From Marinibacterium profundimaris (GTDB taxonomy: Bacteria; Pseudomonadota; Alphaproteobacteria; Rhodobacterales; Rhodobacteraceae), in NCBI RefSeq assembly GCF_002210095.1, contig NZ_AQQR01000016.1, positions 18,887-82,886 on the forward strand: 64,000 nucleotides of DNA, written 5' to 3'. The notes beneath the pieces are model-generated. The model saw only the letters and a program-made list of their open reading frames with translations. It did not search any database and had not been told where the DNA came from. This document shows, in pieces, positions 16,623-25,823 of the stretch (within the stretch, counting starts at the first letter, position 1; each line of letters starts with the position of its first letter). A program made the position numbers and the translations under genes.

Positions 16623-16638
16623 TCTAACATTTGTTAGA
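16623..16638. promoter_or_regulatory. Operator palindrome TCTAACATTTGTTAGA (site B)
   Basis: Same 6-4-6 palindrome as site A; here the arms extend to 8 bp (AATCTAAC/GTTAGATT, 16621-16640). It is centred between the divergent starts 16585 (minus) and 16681 (plus) and could control both operons at once. Confidence 0.8.
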
Positions 16639-16680
16639 TTTTTTTGGAAAGAAGATTTTCGCTCATGGGGAGGAGCACCG

Positions 16681-17862
16681 ATGCAATTCCAGCCTACAGA
16701 CGATCAGAAGGCGTTTCGCGAGACCGCAAAGCGCTTCGCAACTGAAAGACTTGCGCCCACATATCAAGAACGCGCCAGCGGCCATACATTCGACCGTGCG
16801 CTGATCAAGGAGATGGGCGCACTGGGGCTGATCGGGGCCGATCTGCCCGAGGAATTCGGGGGACTCGGCGAAAGCTCTGTCACGTCAGGGCTGATCGTCG
16901 AAGAGATCGCCTATGCTGATTTCAACGCAAGTTACGTGCAGCTTCTGGGCTCTCTCATGGGCGGAATGGTTGCCAAACATGCCTCCAAGGACATCGCGTC
17001 GGAATGGGTGCCCAAGGTTGTTTCGGGTGATGCTGTCATTGGCCTGGGCCTGACAGAGCCGCGCGGCGGTTCGGATGCGGCGAACCTGATTCTGAGGGCC
17101 GAGAAATCCGGCAACGGCTGGCGGCTGAACGGTGAAAAGACATCCATGAGTTTTGCCAGTCAGGCGGATGCGGCGGTCGTCTTTGCCCGTACCGGCGATC
17201 CTGACGGCGGCTCACGCGGGGTCAGCGCCTTTTTCGTCGATCTGAACCAGGAAGGCATCAAGCGCACCCATTTTGACGACATCGGCACCAAGCCTGTCGG
17301 GCGCGGCTCGGTTTTCTTTGACGATGTTTTCGTGCCGGCTGAAAACATGATGGCGGAACAGGACCGTGCCTTTGGCACGATCATGGCGGGCTTCGACTAT
17401 TCCCGCGCACTGATCGGGCTGGAGTGCCTGGGGGCCGCGCAAGCGTCGGTGGATGAAACCTGGGCCTACGTTCAGGAGCGCGAGGCATTCGGGGCCCCAA
17501 TCGTGCAGTATCAGGGTGTCAGCTTTCCCTTGGCCGAGGCCGAGACCCAACTTACCATGATGCGCCAGCTTTGCTATTACACGCTGGACCTGCGCGACCG
17601 TGGCCTGCCCCACACCTCTCAGGCCGCCATGTGCAAATGGTACCTGCCCAAAACCGCCTGCGAGATCCTGCACCAGTGCCTGATCCTGCACGGACATTAC
17701 GGCTACACCACCGACCTGCCCCACCACCAGCGCTACAACGATGTGCTCGGCTTGCAGATCGGTGACGGGACCGCGCAGATCCAGAAGCTGGTGATCGCCC
17801 GCGAGAAGGTCGGTCGCATGGCGCTGCAGTATGACAAGAAGGCGAAGGGAGCCGCCAAATGA
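16681..17862 (+). CDS. Acyl-CoA dehydrogenase, AliB-like (cyclohexanecarboxyl-CoA dehydrogenase type)
   Basis: 393 aa FAD-dependent ACAD and first gene of an 11-gene operon. Signatures are LGLTEPRGGSDAANL (middle domain), GFDYSRALIGLECLGAA, the EREAFGAPI helix and the C-terminal LGLQIGDGTAQIQK. The residue at the MCAD Glu376 position is Asp (IGDGT). The EPRGGSDAAN and GFDYSRALIGL stretches resemble AliB cyclohexanecarboxyl-CoA dehydrogenases, fitting the BadH-like gene nearby; this is recall, not a database hit. The start follows GGGGAGGAG. The 3' end overlaps the hydratase gene by ATGA, and operator site B is 43 bases upstream. Confidence 0.85.
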   Translation: MQFQPTDDQKAFRETAKRFATERLAPTYQERASGHTFDRALIKEMGALGLIGADLPEEFGGLGESSVTSGLIVEEIAYADFNASYVQLLGSLMGGMVAKHASKDIASEWVPKVVSGDAVIGLGLTEPRGGSDAANLILRAEKSGNGWRLNGEKTSMSFASQADAAVVFARTGDPDGGSRGVSAFFVDLNQEGIKRTHFDDIGTKPVGRGSVFFDDVFVPAENMMAEQDRAFGTIMAGFDYSRALIGLECLGAAQASVDETWAYVQEREAFGAPIVQYQGVSFPLAEAETQLTMMRQLCYYTLDLRDRGLPHTSQAAMCKWYLPKTACEILHQCLILHGHYGYTTDLPHHQRYNDVLGLQIGDGTAQIQKLVIAREKVGRMALQYDKKAKGAAK

Positions 17863-18638
17863 GCGGCCCCATCCTCGTCACTTCCGAGGGCAACACCGGC
17901 ATCATCGAACTTGCCCGCCCCGAGAAATTCAATTGCCTGTCACTTGACGTGCATGAGCGCATTTCTGCTGCGCGGTCGGAATTCGAGGCGAACCCGGATA
18001 TTCGGGCGATCCTGATCCGGGCGCAAGGCAAGAACTTTTGCACCGGCGCCGATCTGGTGGAAGTGAAAGGTAAATTGAACGATCCCGCCGCGCTGGACCA
18101 TTTCATCGCCTTTGGCATGAAAAACCTGCGTGCGCTCGAAACCTCCTCCCTCCCTGTCGTAGTCGCAGTGCAGGGGTTGTGTCTGGCCGGCGGGATCGAA
18201 CTGATGCTGGCCTGCGACGTGTGCTTTGCGGCCGAAAGCGCCCAGTTTGGCGATCAGCATGCGCAATTCGGGCTGATTCCCGGTTGGGGTGGCTCGCAGC
18301 GGCTGACGCGGCTAATGGGGGAACGCCGGGCGCTTGACCTGATGTTCTCAGCGCGCTGGCTCAAAGCCGACGAGGCCAAGGAGGTCGGGCTGGTCAACTA
18401 CATCGTACCGGATGCGGATCTGCACCAGGCCGCGCTGGAATATTGCGAAAAGATCGCGACCCGCTCGCGCCCAGGTATCGCGGAAATGAAGCGGCTGGCG
18501 CGCGAAGGTGCAGATCTCGGCATCGACCAGCAGATGCGGCTTGAGCGTGACGCCGCCGTGCGCGCACTGCCCAGCGATGACGTCGCCGAGGGGCTCGATG
18601 CATTCGAGAACCGGCGCGCCCCCGAATTCAAGGCTTGA
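17859..18638 (+). CDS. Enoyl-CoA hydratase/isomerase family protein
   Basis: 259 aa crotonase-fold protein with FCTGADLVEV near residue 59 and GLCLAGGIELMLACD near residue 106, the latter containing the first canonical Glu. The second catalytic Glu is missing: the matching stretch reads FGDQHAQFGLIPGWGG, with His in that place. Single-acid crotonases include isomerases and other non-hydratase members. Placement directly after an AliB-like dehydrogenase suggests the BadK step (hydration of a cyclic enoyl-CoA), but the residue change leaves the reaction open. Coupled on both sides. Confidence 0.83.
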   Translation: MSGPILVTSEGNTGIIELARPEKFNCLSLDVHERISAARSEFEANPDIRAILIRAQGKNFCTGADLVEVKGKLNDPAALDHFIAFGMKNLRALETSSLPVVVAVQGLCLAGGIELMLACDVCFAAESAQFGDQHAQFGLIPGWGGSQRLTRLMGERRALDLMFSARWLKADEAKEVGLVNYIVPDADLHQAALEYCEKIATRSRPGIAEMKRLAREGADLGIDQQMRLERDAAVRALPSDDVAEGLDAFENRRAPEFKA

Positions 18639-18647
18639 GGACGAAAC

Positions 18648-19808
18648 ATGGAATTCACTCTGAACGATGAACAGCGCCAGATTTACGAATATGGCGGTCA
18701 GCTGGCGCAGACATATGACAATGCTTATTGGCTGGAACACGCGCGCAAGCACGAGTTTCCCCACGATATGTTCAAGCAGGTTGCCGATGACGGTTTTCTC
18801 GGCATCATGGTGCCTGAGGAATACGGCGGCGCGGGCCTCGGTATGACCGAAATGGCGCTGTTCATGGAAGGCACCGCCAATCACGGCATTCCGCTTTTGA
18901 TGATGGTGGTCGGGCCGACCATGTCGCTGGCTCATATCGCCAGCCACGGGAGTGAATTCCACAAGAAAGAGCTGCTGCCGGCGGCCTGCCGCGGTGATAT
19001 CCAGTTCTGTTTTGCGATCACGGAACCGGGCGCCGGGTCGAACACGATGAAGGCCACTACGCTGGCCAAACGTCGGGGCAACCGGTTCAGCCTGTCGGGC
19101 GAAAAGACCTTTATCACTGGCGCCGAGGTCTCGGACTATTGCCTAGTCGTGGCGCGAACCAAGCCGCATACCGAGGTCAGCCGCAAGACCGACGGCTTTA
19201 CCCTGTTCGCAGTGGATCTGAAGAAAAAGGGCGTCGACAAGCAGCGGGTGAAGATCTCGATCCCCCTGCCCGAGGAACAGTGGACCCTGTTCTTCGACGA
19301 GGTGGATCTGGGCCCGGAGGATGTGGTCGGCGAGGTGGACGAAGGGTTCTCGATCCTGTTCGACAGTCTCAACCCCGAACGCATCATCCTGGCCGCCCTG
19401 TGCTGCGGCATCGGCCGGTTCGCCCTGAACAAGGGCGTGGCCTATGCCTCCGAACGCAATGTGTTCGGCCAACCCATCGGTGCGCATCAGGGCGTGCAGC
19501 ACCCGATGGCCAAGGCGCACACAGCGGTCGAGATGGCCAGCCTGATGACCCGTCGCGCGGCCTGGGAGTTTGACAACAAACTGCCGGCAGGGGCGTCGTC
19601 AAACATGGCAAAATACGCCGCCGCCGAAGCCGGGATCGAAGCGGTGGACGCCGCGCTGCAGGCGCATGGCGGATCGGGCTTCACCGAGGATACGGGACTA
19701 TACGAGATGTACCCGCTGGTGCGCTTGTTGCGCACGGCGCCCGTGAACCGCGAGCTGTGCCTCAGCTTCATCGGCGAAAAGGTCATGGGTCTGCCGCGGT
19801 CTTATTGA
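18648..19808 (+). CDS. Acyl-CoA dehydrogenase (APV...SY C-terminal subtype)
   Basis: 386 aa ACAD with VPEEYGGAGLGM near residue 55, FAITEPGAGSN near residue 122, GEKTFITGAE and QAHGGSGFTEDTG. The C-terminus reads RTAPVNRELCLSFIGEKVMG and has none of the usual YEGTxxIQ segment, so the MCAD-type base is absent. The same ending occurs in the ACADs at 27536 and 37738 and in the dead one at 34152, a local paralogous subgroup. Start ATG 18648 follows GAGGA. Substrate unknown; second oxidation of the operon. Confidence 0.86.
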   Translation: MEFTLNDEQRQIYEYGGQLAQTYDNAYWLEHARKHEFPHDMFKQVADDGFLGIMVPEEYGGAGLGMTEMALFMEGTANHGIPLLMMVVGPTMSLAHIASHGSEFHKKELLPAACRGDIQFCFAITEPGAGSNTMKATTLAKRRGNRFSLSGEKTFITGAEVSDYCLVVARTKPHTEVSRKTDGFTLFAVDLKKKGVDKQRVKISIPLPEEQWTLFFDEVDLGPEDVVGEVDEGFSILFDSLNPERIILAALCCGIGRFALNKGVAYASERNVFGQPIGAHQGVQHPMAKAHTAVEMASLMTRRAAWEFDNKLPAGASSNMAKYAAAEAGIEAVDAALQAHGGSGFTEDTGLYEMYPLVRLLRTAPVNRELCLSFIGEKVMGLPRSY

Positions 19809-19834
19809 TCGCTCTGCCCGACATGGAGAACGAC

Positions 19835-21226
19835 ATGCAATTTGGAATGCGCTTCAGGCGGCAGGATGCCGCCGACAAGGTAAATGATCGCTTCTGGCAC
19901 ACGATCGAGGGCACACCGCTCGACGAGGTGCGCCGTATTCAGGAAGAGCGGCTGCGCGATCAGATGGCGTATCTCAAGGCGAACTCGACCTTCTATCAGG
20001 AAAAGTTCGCCGAGGCCGGTGTGGACTTCGACGATATCCGCACCATCGAAGACCTGCAAAAACTGCCCTATACCTACAAGACCGAGATCCGCGAAAGCCT
20101 CGCTGCCGAGCCGCCCTTTGGCAAGCACCGTGCCGCGCCCATGTCGGACATCATCCAGATGCAGGCCTCGTCGGGCACGACCGGCAGCCCCTCATATGTG
20201 GCCCTGACAGAATCCGACGCCGAGATGTGGCACGAGATGACAGCGCGCTGCTTCTTTGCCAATGGCGTGCGCCCCGGCGACATGGTGTTGCACGCGTTTT
20301 CGCTGGCCAAGGGCTTTGTCGGCGGCATCCCCGTGATGCAGGGGTTGCAGTATATGGGCGCGATCGATGTGCCGGTGGGGGCGGATGGCGGTGCCGAACG
20401 GCTGCTGCGTGCCTGCGCGGATACGCGCCCGCGCTGCATCGTTGGTGCTCCGAATTTCGTTCTGCACCTGGCCGAAAAAGCGCCCGAAGTGCTGGGCTGC
20501 AAGGCTAGTGAGTTGGGCGTGGAACAGGTCATCGTCGGTGGCGAACCCGGCGGCGGCATCCCTGCTATCCGCGCCAAGATCGAAGCGGCTTGGGGGGCGA
20601 AATGCACCGAAATGCTGGGCGGAACCGATCTGGGCGTGACTTACTGGGCCGAGTGCGACGAACAGTCGGGAATGCATATGGTCAACATGGACTATATCAT
20701 CACCGAATTGCTCGATCCCGATAGCGGCAGGATCATTCCCTGGGAAAAGGGCGCCGAGGGCGAGATGATCTATACCGCGATCGGCCGCCAGGCGAGCCCG
20801 CTCGTGCGGTTCCGGTCAGGCGACTATATCGAGGTCATCGACACCGAATGCGCCTGCGGGCGCACCGGCCCCAAGATCCGCTGCACCGGTCGCACCGACG
20901 ACATGCTGATCGTGCGCGGGGCCAATGTATTCCCGTCCGCCATCAACAGCGTAATCACCGAGATGGTGCCAGACACCAATGGCGTCATGCGGATCGTCGC
21001 TGATTTCGAGGGCCACACCACGCAGGGCGCGCTGACGGTGATTGTCGAACGCGGCCCCGGTCGTGATCCGGCCGATGACGCCGCCCTCAAGAAGAAGATC
21101 GAGCAACGCCTGCGCGACGCGCTTGTCTTCAAGGCCGACGTTCACCTGGTGGCGGCTGACACTTTCGAAAAACCCGGCGCCGCCAAGGTCGCCTTTGTTC
21201 TCAGGGAATATCCGAACCTGCCATGA
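19835..21226 (+). CDS. Phenylacetate-CoA ligase (PaaK)-family adenylating ligase
   Basis: 463 aa PaaK-type AMP-forming ligase. Motifs are MQASSGTTGSPSYVALTESD (substrate/ATP P-loop, about residue 108), EMLGGTDLGVTYWAECDEQ (about 261), RFRSGDYIEV and RTDDMLIVRGANVFPSAI near residue 355. Members of this family activate phenylacetate and related carboxylates, so this is the likely entry enzyme for the operon's substrate. GGAGA at 19825-19829 favours ATG 19835; an in-frame ATG at 19823 is the alternative. It ends in an ATGA overlap with the carboxylase beta subunit. Confidence 0.85.
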   Translation: MQFGMRFRRQDAADKVNDRFWHTIEGTPLDEVRRIQEERLRDQMAYLKANSTFYQEKFAEAGVDFDDIRTIEDLQKLPYTYKTEIRESLAAEPPFGKHRAAPMSDIIQMQASSGTTGSPSYVALTESDAEMWHEMTARCFFANGVRPGDMVLHAFSLAKGFVGGIPVMQGLQYMGAIDVPVGADGGAERLLRACADTRPRCIVGAPNFVLHLAEKAPEVLGCKASELGVEQVIVGGEPGGGIPAIRAKIEAAWGAKCTEMLGGTDLGVTYWAECDEQSGMHMVNMDYIITELLDPDSGRIIPWEKGAEGEMIYTAIGRQASPLVRFRSGDYIEVIDTECACGRTGPKIRCTGRTDDMLIVRGANVFPSAINSVITEMVPDTNGVMRIVADFEGHTTQGALTVIVERGPGRDPADDAALKKKIEQRLRDALVFKADVHLVAADTFEKPGAAKVAFVLREYPNLP

Positions 21227-22830
21227 CCAAAATGAAATCCCTGCTTGATACCGGGTCCGACGACTTTCGGGCAAATGACGCACACTACCGTGAAAAACTC
21301 TCCGATCTGCACGCGCTGCGGCTGCTGCAACGTGTCGGCGGCCCCAAAAAGGCGCGCGACCGGCATGTGGAGAAGGGCAAGATCCTGCCGCGGGAACGGA
21401 TTGAACGCCTGATCGACCCGGGCACACCATTTCTGGAACTCGGAGAACTTGCCGGGTTGAACAAATACAATGGCGTGCCGCCGGGCGCGGGCATCATCAC
21501 CGGGATCGGTGTGATCGAGGGCCGTCAATGCATGATCATCGCCAATGATGCCACGGTAAAGGGCGGCACCTATTTCGGCATGACATCGCGCAAACATGTG
21601 CGGGCGCAGAAGATCGCATGGAAGAACCGTCTGCCCGTTATCACCCTCGTGGACTCCGGCGGCGCCTTCCTGCCGGATCAGGAAAACATCTTTCCCGACG
21701 AAGGCCAGTTCGGGTCCATCTTTCACCAACAGGTTGGCATGTCCGGCGATGGTGTGCCGCAAATCGCCGTGGTCATGGGGCCCTGCACTGCGGGTGGTGC
21801 CTATATCCCCGCGCTCTGTGACGAAGTGGTGATCGTGCGCGGTCAGGGCTTTATGTATCTGGGCGGACCGGAATTGACCTTTGCCGCAACCGGCGAAAAG
21901 GTCGAAGCCGAAGAACTGGGTGGCGGCAAGATGCATTCGTCCGTCTCCGGCGTGACCGACCATTTGGCTGAAGATGACGCCCATGCTCTGGCCATCACGC
22001 GCGAAATTGTCAGCCATCTTGGCGAAAAACCCCAACCCCGCAAGACGCCCGAAGCGCCCCGTGCGCCCGCCTACCCGGTCGAAGAGATTTATGGACTCAT
22101 CAGCCGCGACCCCAAGGTACCGACCGACAACCGCGAAATCGTGGCTCGGTTGGTCGATGAGAGCGATTTTCACGAATTCAAACCGCTTTATGGCGACACG
22201 ATCATGACCGGCTGGGGTCGCATCCACGGCCACGAGGTCGGTATTCTCGCCAATACAGGTGTGCTTTTCGTCGAAGCCGCGCTGAAGGCCACGCATTTCA
22301 TCAATCTCTGCGTGCAGCGTGATATTCCGCTGCTGTTCCTGGCCGATGTGAACGGCTTCATGGTCGGGCGCGAGGTCGAGCAGATGGGCATCGCAAAAGC
22401 CGGTGCGAAGATGATCACGGCCATGTCTTCGGCCCGGGTGCCGAAATTCACAATCATCACCGGTGGCTCTTACGGGGCCGGATACCTGGCGATGCTGGGC
22501 CGCCCGTTCCAGCCGGACGCAATGTTCGCCTGGCCGACGGGACGGTCGGCGATCATGGGGCCGGAACAGGCCGCCAGCGTGCTAGCTCAGGTCCGCGCGC
22601 AGATCAACGAACGCGAAGGCAGAAACTGGACCGCCGAGGAGGAGGAGGCCTTCAAGGCACCGATCCGCGAGGAATACGAAGATTTTCAGGGAGCCTATAA
22701 TTTTGCTTCCAACCTTTGGATCGACAGCGTGATCGAGCCCTGTGAGACCCGTGACGTCATGGCGCTGATGCTAGATGTGACATCGCGCAGACCCAAGGTC
22801 GAGACCAACTTCGGCGTGTTCAGGATGTGA
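21223..22830 (+). CDS. Acyl-CoA carboxylase carboxyltransferase (beta) subunit, MCC-like
   Basis: 535 aa carboxyltransferase. It carries two crotonase-fold halves with SGGAFLPDQENIFPD near residue 145, MGPCTAGGAYIPALCDE near residue 185, FLADVNGFMVGREVEQMG near residue 367 and GGSYGAGYLAML near residue 407. The length, the FLPDQ...FPD segment and GFMVG are typical of 3-methylcrotonyl-CoA and geranyl-CoA carboxylases, as opposed to propionyl-CoA enzymes. It transfers CO2 from biotin to the gamma carbon of a beta-methyl enoyl-CoA. The biotin-bearing partner follows 10 bases later, and an HMG-CoA-lyase-like gene follows that. Confidence 0.9.
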   Translation: MTKMKSLLDTGSDDFRANDAHYREKLSDLHALRLLQRVGGPKKARDRHVEKGKILPRERIERLIDPGTPFLELGELAGLNKYNGVPPGAGIITGIGVIEGRQCMIIANDATVKGGTYFGMTSRKHVRAQKIAWKNRLPVITLVDSGGAFLPDQENIFPDEGQFGSIFHQQVGMSGDGVPQIAVVMGPCTAGGAYIPALCDEVVIVRGQGFMYLGGPELTFAATGEKVEAEELGGGKMHSSVSGVTDHLAEDDAHALAITREIVSHLGEKPQPRKTPEAPRAPAYPVEEIYGLISRDPKVPTDNREIVARLVDESDFHEFKPLYGDTIMTGWGRIHGHEVGILANTGVLFVEAALKATHFINLCVQRDIPLLFLADVNGFMVGREVEQMGIAKAGAKMITAMSSARVPKFTIITGGSYGAGYLAMLGRPFQPDAMFAWPTGRSAIMGPEQAASVLAQVRAQINEREGRNWTAEEEEAFKAPIREEYEDFQGAYNFASNLWIDSVIEPCETRDVMALMLDVTSRRPKVETNFGVFRM

Positions 22831-22840
22831 GGAGCGAACC

Positions 22841-24847
22841 GTGAAAATCAAAACGCTTCTGATCGCCAACCGCGGCGAAATTGCCTGCCGGATCGCGCGC
22901 ACTGCGCGGGCCAGCGGTATCACACCTGTCGGCATACATTCGCAGGCCGACGCCAATGCCCTGCATGTCCGCGAGATCGGCAAATCTGTCTGTATCGGCG
23001 GCGGACCGGCCTCCGAAAGTTACCTGAAGATCGACGCGGTGATTGCCGCCGCGCAATCGGTGGGCGCGGATGCGATCCATCCCGGTTACGGCTTTCTGGC
23101 CGAAAACCCCGATTTTGCCCGCGCGGTCGAAGCCGCCGGCATGATATTCATGGGGCCGACGCCGGAAACGCTGGAACGTTTCGGCGACAAGGCCAGCGCC
23201 AAAGAGGCCGCCGTGGCGGCCAGCGTCCCGGTGATTTCGGGCGCCGAAGGTGCGCGGTCCGATCCCGAGCAGATTGCCGAGGAGGTGCGCCAAATGGGCC
23301 TGCCGGTGCTGCTCAAGGCTGTCGGCGGCGGTGGTGGGCGAGGGCAACGGCTCGTCACCGACGAAACCACGCTGGTCGAGGACATCGAAGGCGCGCTGCG
23401 CGAAGCAAAATCCACCTTCGGTTCCGAAGGGCTGCTGTTGGAGCGTTTCCTGCCCGAGGCGCGCCATGTCGAAGTGCAGATCGCAGGTGACGGCAAGGGC
23501 CATGTGGTGCACCTGTTCGAACGCGATTGCACGCTTCAGCGCCGTCACCAGAAGGTCATCGAGGAAGCCCCGGCCTGGGGATTGCCGCGCACGCTTCTGG
23601 ACGACATCGCGCGCGACGCGGTGCGCCTCGGTGAAACGCTGGACTATCGCGGGCTGGGCACGGTCGAATTTCTGGTCGCGGGGGACGAATATTTCTTTCT
23701 TGAGGTGAACCCGCGCATTCAGGTGGAACATCCCGTCACCGAAGCGATCACCGGGCTGGACCTTGTCGCGCTTCACCTGCGCATTGCCGAAGGCGCGGGC
23801 CTCGGGCTGGTGCAGGAGGATCTGGCGATCAACGGCCATGCGGTCGAGGCACGGCTATACGCCGAAGATCCGGCGATGCAATTCGCCCCGTCGACGGGTA
23901 CGCTCACCACGCTCAGCCTGCCATCGGGCCTGCGTATCGACAGCGGCGTCGAGGAAGGCGATGCCGTCACGCCCTACTACGACCCGATGATCGCCAAGCT
24001 GATCGTGCACGCGCCCGACCGGGAAACCGCATTGGCACGTCTGGCCACGGCGCTTGATCATGTCGCGGTCGAAGGTGTCGAAACCAATCGCGCCTTTTTG
24101 ACGGCGCTGGCGCGAAACCATGAATTCGAACGGATGCAGGTGCATACCCGCTGGATCGACGGCAGGCTGGATGAGCTGACACAGGCACCCGGCCTGACCC
24201 GCCCCGATCTGTGGAAAGCAACCGCTGCCATTCTCTTCGTGACCCAGTCGCGCAGCGACACAAACGCCAATCCCTGGACCAACCGTGATGCCTTTACCGG
24301 CTGGCGGCTTGGACTGGGCGGCGATGCGATGGAAGCGGGGCAGCGCGTGACGCTTACCGATTCTGACGAGGTATCCGAGGAATTGCGCGTCAGTCCTGTC
24401 AAACCGGGTGCCAGATACACCGTCTATTCGGAAAACGGCGAGGCGCTGACACTGTCGGCACGCGAAATCACGCCGGGCCGTTGGCGCCTGAACGAGGGCG
24501 ACACTGTCCACCTGATCGAGGCACGTCTGCATGCCGGCGTGATCGAACTGGGCACGCCCGAAGGCCGCCTGGTCTTCCGCCCCGCCGCGCCCCTTGCCTT
24601 TGCCGGCGGCGATGCCGCGGCGGATCGCGCCGTGACCTCTCCGCTGACCGGCATGATTGTCGAAATCAAGGTCTCCGATGGTCAGAGCGTGGCCGAAGGC
24701 GACGTGGTTGCGGTCATGGAATCCATGAAACTCGAAATCTCGATCCGGGCGGCCGCGGCCGGGATCGCCAGCCACATATCCGTCTCGAATGGAGACATGG
24801 TCGACCGGGGCCAGGTCATCGCCGAGATTCTGCCATCCGAGGAGTGA
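22841..24847 (+). CDS. Acyl-CoA carboxylase biotin carboxylase/BCCP (alpha) subunit
   Basis: 668 aa. A biotin carboxylase domain fills roughly residues 3-445 (LLIANRGEIACRIART, HPGYGFLAENPDFA, ATP-grasp loop KAVGGGGGRGQRLV, ERDCTLQRRHQKVIEEAP, FLEVNPRIQVEHPVTE), followed by a linker domain. The C-terminal biotinyl domain holds the acceptor Lys630 in VMESMKLEIS, 38 residues from the end. It carboxylates biotin with ATP and bicarbonate for the beta subunit just upstream. The start is GTG with GGAG 9 bases before it. Subunit order and MESMK motif fit methylcrotonyl-/geranyl-CoA carboxylases; substrate unproven. Confidence 0.92.
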   Translation: MKIKTLLIANRGEIACRIARTARASGITPVGIHSQADANALHVREIGKSVCIGGGPASESYLKIDAVIAAAQSVGADAIHPGYGFLAENPDFARAVEAAGMIFMGPTPETLERFGDKASAKEAAVAASVPVISGAEGARSDPEQIAEEVRQMGLPVLLKAVGGGGGRGQRLVTDETTLVEDIEGALREAKSTFGSEGLLLERFLPEARHVEVQIAGDGKGHVVHLFERDCTLQRRHQKVIEEAPAWGLPRTLLDDIARDAVRLGETLDYRGLGTVEFLVAGDEYFFLEVNPRIQVEHPVTEAITGLDLVALHLRIAEGAGLGLVQEDLAINGHAVEARLYAEDPAMQFAPSTGTLTTLSLPSGLRIDSGVEEGDAVTPYYDPMIAKLIVHAPDRETALARLATALDHVAVEGVETNRAFLTALARNHEFERMQVHTRWIDGRLDELTQAPGLTRPDLWKATAAILFVTQSRSDTNANPWTNRDAFTGWRLGLGGDAMEAGQRVTLTDSDEVSEELRVSPVKPGARYTVYSENGEALTLSAREITPGRWRLNEGDTVHLIEARLHAGVIELGTPEGRLVFRPAAPLAFAGGDAAADRAVTSPLTGMIVEIKVSDGQSVAEGDVVAVMESMKLEISIRAAAAGIASHISVSNGDMVDRGQVIAEILPSEE

Positions 24848-24851
24848 TGAA

Positions 24852-25811
24852 ATGAACGACTTTCCCAAATTCGTCGAATTTCGTGAAGAAGGCCCGCGCG
24901 AGGGTTTTCAGATCGAAAAGAAGATTTATCCGATCGAAGAGCGGATCGAACTGATCGACATGCTCAGCGAAACCGGTCTGAAGCGCATTCAGGTCGGAAG
25001 TTTCGTCAGCCCGAAATACGTACCGCAAATGGCCGACACCGGCGAGTTGTTCCAGCGTATCAAGCGCAAGCCGGGCGTGAATTACACATCGCTGTGGCTG
25101 AACGACAAAGGGTTTCGCAAGGCCCTGACCGCGCATGAGGTCGATATCGACCCGCGCCTGCTGTTCTATCCCTCCGAGGCATTCGCCCAATCGAACAACA
25201 ATTGTTCCTCGGCGGAGATGCGGGAAAAACAACGCGACTGGGTCCGTCTTTACAAGGAAGAAGGATATACCGTCGACGCGGCCTATGTGATGACGGCCTT
25301 TGGCTGCAACTTCGAAGGCCCCATCCCGCAAGAGCGAATCTTGGACGATTTCCGCTTTATCCTTCAGCTGTGCGAAGAAGAGAACATCCCCGTGCCGATC
25401 CTCGTGGTCGCCGACACCATGGGTTGGGGAAACCCCGAGGCGGTCAAACGGATGATCGGCGCGCTGCGCGAAATGGCGCCCGAGGCGCGCATCGGTATGC
25501 ACATCCATGATACGCGTGGGCTGGGGATCGCCAATCTCCATGCCGCCCTGTCGATGGGCGTGGACATGTTCGAAAGCTCGGTCGCCGGTCTTGGCGGCTG
25601 TCCTTTCGCGGGCCACGGTCACGCCCGCGCCGCAGGCAATGTCTGCACCGAGGATGCGGTGTTCCTGTGTCACGAGCTCGGCATCGAAACCGGCATTGAT
25701 CTGGACAAGCTGATCGCAGCGGCGAACAAGGCAGAAGAGATCATCGGCGTGCCGCTCATGGGCCGGGTCATGCATACCGGCGGCCTGGACAAATATCGCA
25801 AGGCAAGCTGA
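24852..25811 (+). CDS. Hydroxymethylglutaryl-CoA lyase family protein
   Basis: 319 aa TIM-barrel lyase of the HMGL/DRE-TIM type. The N-terminus reads EEGPREGFQIEKK where classical HMGL has EVGPRDGLQNE, so the metal-binding Asp becomes Glu. GMHIHDTRGLG (metal His pair) near residue 217, AGLGGCPFAGHGHARAAGN near residue 250 (catalytic Cys) and CTED are retained. It should cleave a 3-hydroxy-3-methyl-type acyl-CoA into a keto acid plus a shorter CoA ester after the carboxylase and hydratase steps. GAGGAGTGATGAA precedes the ATG. The variant motif suggests a substrate larger than HMG-CoA (inference). Confidence 0.85.
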   Translation: MNDFPKFVEFREEGPREGFQIEKKIYPIEERIELIDMLSETGLKRIQVGSFVSPKYVPQMADTGELFQRIKRKPGVNYTSLWLNDKGFRKALTAHEVDIDPRLLFYPSEAFAQSNNNCSSAEMREKQRDWVRLYKEEGYTVDAAYVMTAFGCNFEGPIPQERILDDFRFILQLCEEENIPVPILVVADTMGWGNPEAVKRMIGALREMAPEARIGMHIHDTRGLGIANLHAALSMGVDMFESSVAGLGGCPFAGHGHARAAGNVCTEDAVFLCHELGIETGIDLDKLIAAANKAEEIIGVPLMGRVMHTGGLDKYRKAS

Positions 25812-25823
25812 GGGAGAATGAAG

